Part shown: positions 1 through 7,851 of the stretch, piece after piece
How positions within the stretch are numbered: position 1 is the first letter of the stretch
Layout of the letters: the number at the start of each line of letters is the position of its first letter
Source: Roseateles_B sp041905785
GTDB lineage: Bacteria > Pseudomonadota > Gammaproteobacteria > Burkholderiales > Burkholderiaceae_C
Assembly: GCA_041905785.1 (NCBI GenBank)
Contig: JAYRKJ010000005.1
Coordinates: forward strand, 1 to 64,000
Direction: 5' to 3'
Length of the DNA: 64,000 nucleotides
The notes under the pieces: model-generated
Seen by the model: only the letters and a program-made list of their open reading frames with translations
Database searches by the model: none
What the model was told of the DNA's origin: nothing
Program-made: the position numbers and the translations under genes

Positions 1-474
1 CTTTGCATGGCTCGGGAATGGCACGCTTGAAAAGCAGAACCGACGGCCCGGCGGAGCCGGATCCGCAGGCGTCGCGCGGGGCGAAGCCAGCCGGGCTGCG
101 CCGGCAGGCTTCTTTGCATGGCTCGGGCGTGGTGCGCTTGAAAAGCAGAACCGACGGCCCGGCGGAGCCGGATCCGCAGGCGTCGCGCGGGGCGAAGCCA
201 GCCGGGCTGCGCCGGCAGGCTTCTTTGCATGGCTCGGGAATGGCACGCTTGAAAAGCAGAACCGACGGCCCGGCGGAGCCGGATCCGCAGGCGTCGCGCG
301 GGGCGAAGCCAGCCGGGCTGCGCCGGCAGGCTTCTTTGCATGGCTCGGGACGGGCACGCTTGAAAAGCAGAACCGACGGCCCGGCGGAGCCGGATCCGCA
401 GGCGTCGCGCGGGGCGAAGCCAGCCGGACTGCGCCGGCAGGCTTCTTTGCATGGCTCGGGCGTGGTGCGCCTGA
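1..474. repeat. 111-bp tandem repeat array (4 full copies plus a partial fifth, open at the window edge)
   Basis: Copies begin at 1, 112, 223 and 334, with a partial fifth at 445. All open with CTTTGCATGGCTCGGG and are otherwise nearly identical. The main variable spot is the 12 bases after that opening: copies 1 and 3 share one variant, copies 2 and 5 share another, and copy 4 has a third. The unit is 37 codons long, so one plus-strand frame stays open through the array. I read that as a by-product of length and GC content, not as a gene. Each unit contains short GC-rich inverted repeats. The array probably continues left of the window. Confidence 0.95.
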
Positions 475-502
475 AAAGCAAAACGGACCGCGAGGGTCCG
501 TT
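471..502 (-). terminator. Rho-independent terminator after the small ORF at 552-740
   Basis: On the minus strand, ACGGACC and GGTCCGT form a 7-bp stem (plus-strand arms 483-489 and 495-501) with a 5-nt loop, followed by TTTTGCTTTT. It lies about 50 bp past the stop of the minus-strand small ORF. The T-tract merges with the last, partial unit of the tandem repeat array. Confidence 0.75.
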
Positions 503-551
503 CAGACAGGGCAGGTGGGCAGTGGAGCCCACCTTGGGGGAAAAGCCGCGA

Positions 552-740
552 TCAGGCAGCCAGCAGGGCGATGACGGAGCTCAGGCCGAAAAAGGCGAGC
601 ATCGCGACGATCATTGCTTCCTCGACCTTGCCGGCCGAGACGGGTTCGAAGGAGAGGTTGCCGCTGGCATCCAGGGCAGCCGGGTTGGCGGCGACGAAAG
701 AGGTGGTCACCGGGGGCAGGAACTTCTTGAATGCAAACAT
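552..740 (-). CDS. Small hypothetical membrane protein (62 aa)
   Basis: I do not recognise this family. The predicted 62-residue protein has a basic start (MFAFKKF), a polar middle and one hydrophobic segment near the C-terminus (about residues 43-62, AMIVAMLAFFGLSSVIALLA), so it is probably a single-pass membrane peptide. I chose the ATG at 740 because GAGAAG lies 4 nt upstream; an in-frame start at 752 or 818 is possible. A real gene is supported by the dedicated terminator at 471-502 and by a long upstream region with a stem-loop and a perfect palindrome. It stands alone between the repeat array and the DMT exporter gene. Confidence 0.5.
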   Translation of the reverse strand: MFAFKKFLPPVTTSFVAANPAALDASGNLSFEPVSAGKVEEAMIVAMLAFFGLSSVIALLAA

Positions 741-786
741 GGAGCTTCTCATCGTGGTCGTTTGGACGTTGGGGTGAGAAGACCTC

Positions 787-815
787 GTGAGTGGCCCTAC
801 TGCTGCCACTCTCAC
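787..815 (-). promoter_or_regulatory. Stem-loop in the presumed leader of the small ORF
   Basis: GTGAGTGGC (787-795) pairs with GCCACTCTCAC (805-815) except for a 2-nt bulge, with a 9-nt loop. It lies 47-75 nt upstream of the proposed start at 740. There is no T-tract, so it is more likely an mRNA structure or a protein site than a terminator. Confidence 0.4.
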
Positions 816-959
816 CACTCAGATGGGCACGTCCACATGCGACATCTGCCTGGCGTGTCGGCGTCGGGATCTGTCCGCCGCCTTAGGCCTTGTGATGCCC
901 TCCAGGGCGCCACAAGAAGAAGTATCGCAGAGATCCGTGAAAACCCTATGACATATTTT

Positions 960-971
960 CGGGTTAACCCG
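960..971. promoter_or_regulatory. Perfect 12-bp palindrome, candidate operator
   Basis: CGGGTTAACCCG is a perfect palindrome with no loop, set in AT-rich flanks. This form suits a dimeric DNA-binding protein rather than an RNA hairpin. It lies about 220 bp upstream of the small ORF start and 85 bp past the DMT exporter stop. The binding protein is unknown. Confidence 0.4.
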
Positions 972-1054
972 TATTTTTCTGCATGAATTGATGTCAGATG
1001 GTCAGAATCGTGACTATCTGAAACTAAAAAGTGCGATAGAAGAACATTTTCCCC

Positions 1055-1954
1055 TCAAGAGCGCTCGCGTCCCAGTGTGGCCAGCATGGGCAACATTTGC
1101 ACGCCCAGCATGCTGACGAGGATCAGGGCGCAGCCTGCCAGGCCCGCCGCACTCAGACGGTCCCCCATCAGCACATAGCCGAAGGCAGCCGAAAACACGG
1201 TTTCCGAGGACAGGATGATGGCCGCGTCCGCCGCATGGGAGTAGCGCTGGGCCACGACTTGCGCCGTGAAGGCCACCCCCACCGACATGACGCCGGTGTA
1301 CAGGATCGCGCCAGTCGCCTCGCGCAGCCCGGTCAGGGTCCAGGGCTCGAAGGCCAGGGCATAGGCCAGGGCCGCCAGGCCCACGCAAAAGAACTGGCCG
1401 CTGGCCACCGAGAAGGGCGCGTTCATGCGGTCGGCCACCCGGCCCACCAACAGCACATGCACCGCCCAGGGCAGGGCGGAAGCGATGACCCAGGTGTCGC
1501 CAAGGCCGATTCGCAACTCATGGGCGCCCGAGAGCAGGAAGGCGCCGACCAGGCAGGCCAGACCGCCCGGCCACACCGACCAATGCGGAATTTGGCGCAG
1601 CAGCAGCCAGCCCAGCACCGGCACCAGAGGCACGTAGAGAGCGGTCAGGAAGCCGGCATTGGTGACCGTGGTGCTGACGATGCCGATCTGCTGCATGGCC
1701 GCGCCCAGTAGCAGCAGGGACGCCAGCGCGACGATCTTGCCCCAGTCGCGCCCGCGCAGCGCGGCGTCCTGGGTCCGCAACTGGCCTTGCTCGCGCCAGG
1801 CCAGCGGCAGCACCACCAGGGCGCCGACGAGGAATCGCACGCCGGTGAACATCATGGGCCCGATATGGGCCATGCCCTGACTCTGGGCCACGAAGGCGGA
1901 ACCCCAGATGAGGGCGATGACGGTCAGCAGCAGATTGGCTTGGATGCGGGTCAC
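1055..1954 (-). CDS. DMT-superfamily (EamA) transporter
   Basis: An inner-membrane transporter of 299 residues, the usual EamA length, with about ten hydrophobic segments in two homologous halves. Family marks are ALIWGSAF near residue 14 in the first half and the SSETVFSAAFGYVLMGDRL stretch in the second. Members export or import amino acids, metabolites or drugs; the substrate cannot be told here. The start is GTG at 1954, because the next in-frame Met lies beyond the first hydrophobic helix. It appears monocistronic. Confidence 0.9.
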   Translation of the reverse strand: MTRIQANLLLTVIALIWGSAFVAQSQGMAHIGPMMFTGVRFLVGALVVLPLAWREQGQLRTQDAALRGRDWGKIVALASLLLLGAAMQQIGIVSTTVTNAGFLTALYVPLVPVLGWLLLRQIPHWSVWPGGLACLVGAFLLSGAHELRIGLGDTWVIASALPWAVHVLLVGRVADRMNAPFSVASGQFFCVGLAALAYALAFEPWTLTGLREATGAILYTGVMSVGVAFTAQVVAQRYSHAADAAIILSSETVFSAAFGYVLMGDRLSAAGLAGCALILVSMLGVQMLPMLATLGRERS

Positions 1955-2018
1955 GGGCAGGGCGCTTCAGCAGTGGTCGGGCAAACCGCCCATCATAGCG
2001 AGCCGCCCGGCGTGACGC

Positions 2019-2795
2019 TCAGCCGCGCAGGTACGCCAGCTCCGCCTCGCTGAAGCCGGCTGCCGTGCGGGCCTCGAAATTGAAGGGCGGCCGCAGGCGG
2101 GGCGCCTCATAGCGCGCCACCAGCTCGGGATAGTGTGCGACGGGGTCCAGACCGCGTTCGCGGCACAAATGGCGGTACCAGCGGTTGCCGATTTCTACAT
2201 GCCCGATCTCGTCGCGCAGGATGGTGTCCAGGATGGCCACGGCACGCTCGTCGCCAGCCTTGCGGAACTTGGCCTGCAGCGGCGGGGTGGCGTCCAGGCC
2301 GCGCGCCTCCAGCGTGCGAGGCACCAGGGCCATGCGGGCGAGCACATCGTCCCGGGTCCGCTCGGCCATGGTCCAGAGGCCATCGTGGGCGTCGAAGTCG
2401 CCATAGGCATGGCCGAGGGTCTGCAAATGCTCGTGCAGCAGCTGAAAGTGCAGGGCCTCCTCGGCGGCCACCTGCAGCCAGTCGGCGTAGAACTCGCGCG
2501 GCATGTCGGGAAAGCGCCAGACAGCGTCCAGCGCCAGGTTGATCGCATTGAACTCGATGTGGCAGATCGCGTGGATCAGTGCGGCCCGGCCTTGCACGGT
2601 GAAGGGCGAGCGGCTGGGCACCTGCAGCGCTTGCCTGAGCAGCGGGCGAGCGGGGCGGCCGGGCAGCGGGTTGCCGGGCAGCAGCCGGGCGGCGGTGTCC
2701 AGCGCCGCACTCGCGAGAAAGTCGGCGCGAAGCTGGGTGGCCTGTGAAGCCTTGCGGCCGGGATCGGGCTCGCTGAGCACAGCCAGCGCCCTCAT
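2019..2795 (-). CDS. Ferritin-like DUF455 family protein
   Basis: A 258-aa protein of the ferritin-like DUF455 family, of unknown biochemical role. Possible di-iron ligands are visible: E81 in HIEFNAI, EEALHF at 112-117 and DEIGHVEIG at 195-203. This is the E/ExxH pattern of four-helix di-iron carboxylate proteins. I chose the ATG at 2795 because AAGGATGG lies at a suitable distance; an ATG at 2807 would leave no room for a ribosome site. It is divergent from the gamma carbonic anhydrase gene, with 104 bp between the two starts. Confidence 0.88.
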   Translation of the reverse strand: MRALAVLSEPDPGRKASQATQLRADFLASAALDTAARLLPGNPLPGRPARPLLRQALQVPSRSPFTVQGRAALIHAICHIEFNAINLALDAVWRFPDMPREFYADWLQVAAEEALHFQLLHEHLQTLGHAYGDFDAHDGLWTMAERTRDDVLARMALVPRTLEARGLDATPPLQAKFRKAGDERAVAILDTILRDEIGHVEIGNRWYRHLCRERGLDPVAHYPELVARYEAPRLRPPFNFEARTAAGFSEAELAYLRG

Positions 2796-2899
2796 GCGTG
2801 TTTCCATCCTTAAAATTATCACTTTACCGGCCGACCGGAGCCCAGGGTTCTGCAAGATCGCGGCGGCCGGCCGAATCGAACTGGACAAGGAGTGCCTCG

Positions 2900-3424
2900 A
2901 TGGCGATCTATCAGCTGGGCGAGCATGTGCCCGAGGTGGCCGATTCGGCCTGGGTGGCCGACAGCGCCGAGGTCATCGGGCGCGTGAGCCTGGGTGAGGA
3001 CGTGAGCATCTGGTTCCAGGCCGTGCTGCGCGGGGACAGCGACACCCTCACCATCGGCCGCGGCAGCAACATCCAGGACGGCTCGGTGCTGCATGCCGAC
3101 ACCGGCTTCCCCTTGGTGCTGGGCGAGAACGTCACCGTCGGTCATCAGGTCATGCTGCACGGCTGCACGGTGGGCGACAACTCGCTGATCGGCATCGGCG
3201 CCGTGGTGCTCAACGGCGCGCGCATCGGCAAGAACTGCCTGGTCGGCGCCGGCTCCCTGGTGACCGAAGGCAAGGAGTTCCCGGATGGCAGCCTGATCAT
3301 GGGCCGGCCGGCCACGGTGGTGAAGGCGCTGAGCCCGGAGCAGATGGCCGGCCTGGCAGCCAGCGCCCGCCATTACGTCGGCAACGGCCAGCGTTACGCC
3401 AGCGGGCTGAGGCGCTTGCGCTGA
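2900..3424 (+). CDS. Gamma carbonic anhydrase family protein
   Basis: A 174-aa left-handed beta-helix protein built from hexapeptide repeats, of the gamma carbonic anhydrase/YrdA family. Family members form trimers and bind Zn or Fe through three histidines. Candidate ligands are H65 (VLHAD), H82 (VGHQV) and H87 (MLHGC). The start at 2900 is preceded by AAGGAG at 8 nt. A hairpin terminator follows. Carbonic anhydrase activity is inferred; many members are inactive or use other substrates. Confidence 0.9.
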   Translation: MAIYQLGEHVPEVADSAWVADSAEVIGRVSLGEDVSIWFQAVLRGDSDTLTIGRGSNIQDGSVLHADTGFPLVLGENVTVGHQVMLHGCTVGDNSLIGIGAVVLNGARIGKNCLVGAGSLVTEGKEFPDGSLIMGRPATVVKALSPEQMAGLAASARHYVGNGQRYASGLRRLR

Positions 3425-3467
3425 GCGCGGTCGCCCCCATTTGGATCGATGCCACCGCGGGTGGCTG

Positions 3468-3499
3468 TCCCGGCGAGCATGCGCCGGGATTTTGTTTTT
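3468..3499 (+). terminator. Terminator after the gamma carbonic anhydrase gene
   Basis: TCCCGGCG (3468-3475) and CGCCGGGA (3482-3489) form an 8-bp GC-rich stem with a 6-nt loop, followed by TTTTGTTTTT. It lies between the carbonic anhydrase stop and hslO, so hslO needs its own promoter. Confidence 0.85.
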
Positions 3500-3558
3500 G
3501 AACTTCGCAAGGGAGTTCGCCGGCCGTTCGTGATGAGGCGGCCAGGCGGACCGAGACC

Positions 3559-4512
3559 ATGAGTGAACTGCACAAATTCCTTTTTGAAGGCCTGCCGGTG
3601 CGCGGCATGCTGGTACGTCTGACCCACAGCTGGAAGGAGTTGCTGGCCCGCCGCCCCGGCGAGAAGGCCTATCCACCCGCTGTGCGCAGCCTGCTGGGGC
3701 AGATGTCCGCCGCCGGCGTGCTGATGCAGTCCAACATCAAGTTCAACGGCGCGCTGGTCCTGCAGGTGCTGGGCGACGGCCCCGTCAAGCTGGCCGTGGT
3801 GGAGGTGCAGCATGACCTCAGCTATCGCGCCACGGCCAAGGTCATCGGCGAAGTGGCCGACGACGCGCCGCTGGAGATGATGGTCAACGTGCTGGGCCAG
3901 GGCCGCTGCGCCATCACGCTGGACCCCAAGGACAAAATGCCCGGCATGCAGCCCTACCAGGGCGTGGTGCCCCTGCATGGCGACCAGCGCGAGCCGCTGC
4001 ACAAGATCTCGGAGGCGCTGGAGCACTACATGCTGCAGTCCGAGCAGCTGGACACGCGCCTCATCCTGGCGGCCAACGACGAGATGGCCGCCGGCCTGCT
4101 GATCCAGCGCATGCCGGTCGAGGGCGAGGCCAATCTGGAGGGCCACCCGGGGCGCGGCGAGCGCATTGGCGACCACGAGGACTTCAACCGCATCGCCATG
4201 CTGGCCTCCACGCTGACCAGCGAAGAGCTGCTGAGCCTGGACGCCGACACCATCCTGCGCCGGCTCTTCTGGGAAGAGGACATGCGCCGCTTCGAGCCGC
4301 TGCGCCCGCGCTTTGCCTGCAGCTGCTCGCGCGCGCGCGTGGGCCAGATGCTGGCCGGCCTGGGCCGCGCAGAGGTGGAGGGCGTGATCGCCGAGCGCGG
4401 TGAGGTCGAGGTGGACTGCGAGTTCTGCGGTGCGCAGTACCGTTTCGACGCGGTGGATGTGGGCGGCCTGTTCGCCGCCGCCAGCCCGGGAGGCAGCCAG
4501 ACGCTGCAGTGA
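3559..4512 (+). CDS. hslO: Redox-regulated chaperone Hsp33
   Basis: A cytosolic holdase chaperone that oxidation switches on, so that unfolding proteins are protected during bleach or peroxide stress. The 317-aa product has the full Hsp33 layout. The C-terminal zinc site has C254 and C256 (ACSCS) and C287 and C290 (CEFC), the C-x-C/C-x2-C switch. Length and ends match the family. It stands alone between two terminators, so it is probably transcribed separately. Confidence 0.97.
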   Translation: MSELHKFLFEGLPVRGMLVRLTHSWKELLARRPGEKAYPPAVRSLLGQMSAAGVLMQSNIKFNGALVLQVLGDGPVKLAVVEVQHDLSYRATAKVIGEVADDAPLEMMVNVLGQGRCAITLDPKDKMPGMQPYQGVVPLHGDQREPLHKISEALEHYMLQSEQLDTRLILAANDEMAAGLLIQRMPVEGEANLEGHPGRGERIGDHEDFNRIAMLASTLTSEELLSLDADTILRRLFWEEDMRRFEPLRPRFACSCSRARVGQMLAGLGRAEVEGVIAERGEVEVDCEFCGAQYRFDAVDVGGLFAAASPGGSQTLQ

Positions 4513-4534
4513 GCGTCGAGCGCGCTCCAGCAAC

Positions 4535-4574
4535 AAGGCCCGTCGCTTCATCAGCCGCGACGGGCCTTTTTTTT
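4535..4574 (+). terminator. Strong terminator after hslO
   Basis: AAGGCCCGTCGC (4535-4546) pairs perfectly with GCGACGGGCCTT (4557-4568), with a 10-nt loop and eight consecutive T. It separates hslO from the convergent nucleotidase gene. On the minus strand the stem is followed only by TTGTTG, so it probably works mainly for hslO. Confidence 0.95.
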
Positions 4575-4590
4575 GGGGCCGAAGAAGCGC

Positions 4591-6318
4591 TCAGCGGGCC
4601 GGCACCACGCGATCCCGGGGGGCCGGCAGGAGGCCGGGATGGGCCTGCAAGTAGGCCACCAGGGCTTCGTGGTCGAGCACGCTGCGCTGCAGGATCTGGC
4701 CTTGTGCAAAGGCGGGGAAGCCGTCGCCACCGGATGCCAGGAACATGTTCAGCGTGACCCGGTAGCTGGCGTCCATGCGCAGCGGCTGACCCCGGAGCTG
4801 GAGGCTGCCGGGCAGCACGCGGTCGCCGATGGGGCGGCGGGTATCGAAGGCGTAGCGAAGGCCTTCGGACAGCTGCAGGGGACGGAACTTGGGCTGCCCT
4901 ATCCACTGCTGTTCCAGGGCTTCTTTGATCTGCGCGCCGCTCAGGCGCAGCACCACCAGGTTGTTGTTGAAGGGCTGGGTGGTGTAGACCTGCCCGAAGC
5001 TGACCGTGCCATCGCCGCTGAACAGCAGGCTGGAGCGGACGCCGCCGATGTTGGTGATGGCGAAGTCGGCACCGCCATCCTCGGGAGCGCGGGTGGCGGC
5101 CCAATGGGCGTCAGCCACCAGTTGGCCCATGGTGGTCGCACCGGCTGCGTTTTCGTCGCGCGTGAAGCTTGCGCCGATTCGGCCCACCGGCCTGTCGATG
5201 ATGGCGGCGGCCTTGGATTCGTAGGCGGCAATCAAAGCCGTCTGCGCGGCATCCTTGGCGTACTGGTCATGACGCACCAGGCGGTTTTCGGCTTGGGCGC
5301 TGCGCACGTCGCGCGTCGTGCGGTCCAGCGTCACGTCGATGGCGGTGACGATGGTGCCGTACTTGTCGCCGCTGGTGACCAGGCGGCCATCGATGCGGCA
5401 GTTGTAGGCTTTGTGCGTATGGCCGCTGACCACCAGGTCCACGGCCGGATCCAGCTGCTTGACGATGTTGACGATGGGGCCGGAGATGCCGGGGCACTCG
5501 TTGTAGTCGCCAGCCGGGAAGCCACCCTCATGGATCAGCACGACGATGGCTTCCACGCCCTGGGCCCGCAGCTGCGGCACCAGGGCGTTGATGGTCTCCA
5601 CCTCGTCGTCGAAGCGCAGGCCCCTGACGCTGCTGGGCACCACGATGCCCGGCGTGCCCTTGAGCGTCAGGCCGATGAAGGCGACGGGAATGCCGTCGAA
5701 CTTGCGGATGGCATAAGCCGGGAAGATGGTCTTGCCGGTGGCGGTCTCCACCGTGCTGGCCGCCAGGTACTGGAACGCCGCACCCTTGAATGGAGCCGGC
5801 CCCTGGCAGCCCTTTTCGGGATGGCAGCCTCCCTGCTGGCGGCGCCGCAGCTCGGCCAGTCCGGCGTCGAACTCGTGGTTGCCGACGCTGCTGATCGCCA
5901 GACCCATGGCGGAGAGGGACTCGATGGCCGGTTCGTCGTTGAACAATGCCGACAGCAGCGGCGAGCCGCCGACCAGGTCACCTGCTGCGACGAAGACGGT
6001 ATTGCGCTGTCCTGCGCGGGCCTGCGCCAGCGCTGAGGCGAGGTACTCGGCGCCACCGGCGTCGATGTCCTGGTACTCGCCCGGCTGGCCTGGATGGCGG
6101 ACGCGAATGCCTCCGGCGGGCGGTTTGAGATTGCCGTGAAAGTCATTGATGGCCAGGATGCGCAGGGGCACGGCGTCCGGCGCGGGGGCTGTGGCCGGCA
6201 CGGCATTGGGTGCGCTGCTGCAGGCCGCCAGGCCCAAGGCAAGCAGCAGGCCGAGCAGCGGGAGGCGCCAGCGCGCGCCGACGAGACGGGATCCGGAGGA
6301 GAGGGCTGAGACGGTCAT
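4591..6318 (-). CDS. Exported 5'-nucleotidase/2',3'-cyclic phosphodiesterase lipoprotein
   Basis: A 575-aa UshA/CpdB-type metallophosphatase: an N-terminal calcineurin-like domain followed by the 5_nucleotid_C substrate domain. Metal motifs are NDFHGNL, AAGDLVGG, GNHEFD and SGHTHKAYNC. The N-terminus has a membrane stretch ending in the lipobox LAAC (Cys33), so it is a lipoprotein facing the periplasm. It should dephosphorylate external nucleotides. Lying downstream of pnuC and an NadR-like kinase, it could release nicotinamide riboside from NMN or NAD; that link is inference. Two LacI-like palindromes lie 59-126 bp upstream of the start. Confidence 0.92.
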   Translation of the reverse strand: MTVSALSSGSRLVGARWRLPLLGLLLALGLAACSSAPNAVPATAPAPDAVPLRILAINDFHGNLKPPAGGIRVRHPGQPGEYQDIDAGGAEYLASALAQARAGQRNTVFVAAGDLVGGSPLLSALFNDEPAIESLSAMGLAISSVGNHEFDAGLAELRRRQQGGCHPEKGCQGPAPFKGAAFQYLAASTVETATGKTIFPAYAIRKFDGIPVAFIGLTLKGTPGIVVPSSVRGLRFDDEVETINALVPQLRAQGVEAIVVLIHEGGFPAGDYNECPGISGPIVNIVKQLDPAVDLVVSGHTHKAYNCRIDGRLVTSGDKYGTIVTAIDVTLDRTTRDVRSAQAENRLVRHDQYAKDAAQTALIAAYESKAAAIIDRPVGRIGASFTRDENAAGATTMGQLVADAHWAATRAPEDGGADFAITNIGGVRSSLLFSGDGTVSFGQVYTTQPFNNNLVVLRLSGAQIKEALEQQWIGQPKFRPLQLSEGLRYAFDTRRPIGDRVLPGSLQLRGQPLRMDASYRVTLNMFLASGGDGFPAFAQGQILQRSVLDHEALVAYLQAHPGLLPAPRDRVVPAR

Positions 6319-6377
6319 GAAGCTTCAGGGGCGGCGCAGTGAGGAGGGCTGCAGTGAACGATCGGTGGTCGGGACGA

Positions 6378-6393
6378 TGGCAAACGTCTGCCA
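6378..6393. promoter_or_regulatory. LacI/GalR-like operator, site 1
   Basis: TGGCAAACGTCTGCCA is a 16-bp near-palindrome with one mismatched symmetric pair and the central ACGT typical of LacI-family operators. It lies 59 bp upstream of the nucleotidase start. Its centre is 51 bp from that of site 2, about five helical turns. No LacI-family gene is in the window. Confidence 0.5.
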
Positions 6394-6428
6394 AGAAAAA
6401 GGCAATGGCCAAGCAGATGCGAAGCAGA

Positions 6429-6444
6429 TGCCAAACGTTTGCCA
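6429..6444. promoter_or_regulatory. LacI/GalR-like operator, site 2
   Basis: TGCCAAACGTTTGCCA contains the perfect palindrome CAAACGTTTG and differs from site 1 at only two positions. It lies 37 bp past the end of the NadR-like kinase gene and 110 bp upstream of the nucleotidase start. The pair looks like a two-site operator that could loop. Confidence 0.5.
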
Positions 6445-6481
6445 ATGTCGGCGGCCAGTGTGCAGGCGGCTGGCGCCGGCG

Positions 6482-7192
6482 TCAAGAAGCGTCGGGCGCA
6501 CCGGCTGCGGGCGCGGTCTTCAGCGCATGCTCGCAGGCCGGGTCGTCGCAGAGCTCGCAAGTCCAGCGCGAGGAGCCGGGCAGGCGGGACTGGCGCTCCA
6601 GCAGGCGGCTGAACAGGCCGCTCGGGGCCTGCTCGGTGCTGGGGCCGGCCGGCAGGCGGGCAAGCAGGGGTGTCAGCGCATCCAGCGCTTGCGCCAGGCG
6701 CTGCGGGCCCTGGCCTTGGATCACCACGAAGGCATGGCCCTGCTCGCGCAGCCAGCGGCGCAGCTGGCGATCCACCGGCGCGCGCACCTGGGGGCCGTCG
6801 CGCTGCAGCCCATCCTCCACCCAGGGCAGATCCAATCCCATCAGCAGGCTGAGCCGGTACCGGCGATGCGCCTGGTGGGCCCAGGCGCTCAGACTGCTGT
6901 CCTGGAACAGATGCTCGCTGTAGAGCGCGGTCATCAAGGCGGTCGTGTCGGCCAGCAGCAGGTCATGGCCTGCTGCCAGGGCCTCGGCGCGGCGCTCCTG
7001 CTCCTGGGCGATGGCGGCCTGCTCGTCGCAGCGCGGGGTGCGGCCCTCGCGGATGCACCACTCGCGCAGGTATTCATCGACCCTGGCGACCCGCAAGCCG
7101 GTGAGCGCGGGGAGCGCCTCGCTCAGCTCGCGAGCGAGCGTGCTTTTGCCGGTGCTTTCCGCACCCAGCAGGGCGATGCGCAGTGCGGCCAT
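6482..7192 (-). CDS. NadR-like nicotinamide riboside kinase (AAA_28 ATPase)
   Basis: A 236-aa P-loop protein with a Walker A motif at 10-18 (GAESTGKST) and the RVDEYLREW stretch typical of the kinase half of NadR. It has no NMN adenylyltransferase domain and no HTH, so it is probably a stand-alone ribosylnicotinamide kinase making NMN. It starts 3 nt after the pnuC stop, so the riboside transporter and kinase are co-translated. The C-terminal tail has C212, C215, C220 and H222 (CELCDDPACEH), a possible metal site that I cannot place in the family. Confidence 0.85.
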   Translation of the reverse strand: MAALRIALLGAESTGKSTLARELSEALPALTGLRVARVDEYLREWCIREGRTPRCDEQAAIAQEQERRAEALAAGHDLLLADTTALMTALYSEHLFQDSSLSAWAHQAHRRYRLSLLMGLDLPWVEDGLQRDGPQVRAPVDRQLRRWLREQGHAFVVIQGQGPQRLAQALDALTPLLARLPAGPSTEQAPSGLFSRLLERQSRLPGSSRWTCELCDDPACEHALKTAPAAGAPDAS

Positions 7193-7195
7193 GGT

Positions 7196-7834
7196 TCAGA
7201 CGGCCGGCTGGGGCCGCAGCTCGCGCGACCAGGCACGCCAGCCCAGCACGGACATGGGGATGAAGCCCGCGTACAGCAGCACCGTCAGCCAATAGCCCTT
7301 GGTGGCGAACAGGGCCACCGACACGATGTTGACCAGCACCCAGACGCCCCAGTTCTCCTGGTACTTGCGGCCCAGCAGGTACTGCCCCAGCAAGCTGGCC
7401 ACGGTGGGGAAGGCGTCCCAGTAGGGCAGGGGCGAATCGGTGTAGTGCGCCAGGTAGAGGCCCAGCAGCGGCCAGGCCAGCAGGGTCAGGCCTGCAGCCT
7501 GCAGCAGGTGGCGCGGGTCCAGGCGCCGCACGTAAAGCGTTTCGCCTTGCGCGGTTCGCCCACGCAACCACTGCAGCCAGCCCCACAAGGCCAGGGCCGC
7601 AAAGACCAGCTGCAGCGTGGCCTCGCCGTACAGCTTGCCGGACCAGAACAGCAGGAAATACAGCAGCGAGCTGAGCAGTGCCAGCGGCCAGCCCAGCACC
7701 TGCACGCGCATATTGCAGACCACCATCCAGACGGCCAGCACGAAGGCCAGCAGCTCCAGCCAGGTGACGGGGCTGCCGAAGGCCTCGAAGGCGGGCAGGA
7801 GCAGAGGGCTCAGCCAGGCGAGCAGGACATCCAT
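7196..7834 (-). CDS. pnuC: Nicotinamide riboside transporter PnuC
   Basis: A 212-aa inner-membrane protein with seven or eight hydrophobic helices and PnuC-type tryptophan motifs (LWGWLQWLRGR, NWGVWVLVNIVSVALF). PnuC proteins facilitate nicotinamide riboside uptake, which is trapped by phosphorylation; the kinase gene follows after 3 nt. It starts 17 nt after the ftsB stop, so it can be transcribed with ftsB. Confidence 0.93.
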   Translation of the reverse strand: MDVLLAWLSPLLLPAFEAFGSPVTWLELLAFVLAVWMVVCNMRVQVLGWPLALLSSLLYFLLFWSGKLYGEATLQLVFAALALWGWLQWLRGRTAQGETLYVRRLDPRHLLQAAGLTLLAWPLLGLYLAHYTDSPLPYWDAFPTVASLLGQYLLGRKYQENWGVWVLVNIVSVALFATKGYWLTVLLYAGFIPMSVLGWRAWSRELRPQPAV

Positions 7835-7851
7835 GAGCGACGGGGATCAGA

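Larger units (their letters stand above)
741..1054. other. Intergenic region upstream of the small ORF
   Basis: 314 bp without a credible gene. It holds the presumed 5' leader of the small minus-strand ORF, with the stem-loop at 787-815 and the palindrome at 960-971, and then the 3' flank of the DMT exporter gene. The part around 930-1040 is clearly AT-richer than its surroundings, as expected for promoter DNA. I could not place a convincing -35/-10 pair. Confidence 0.6.

Noticed and set aside
1..474. CRISPR array
   Set aside because: Units are direct tandem copies with no unique spacers; the 12-base variable spot is far too short and recurs between copies, and there are no cas genes.
3..986. 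A 327-aa plus-strand ORF containing four 37-aa repeats, as a repeat protein gene
   Set aside because: The frame stays open only because the 111-bp unit is a multiple of three. It lacks a ribosome site, runs through the terminator and the antisense of the small ORF, and ends in AT-rich intergenic DNA.
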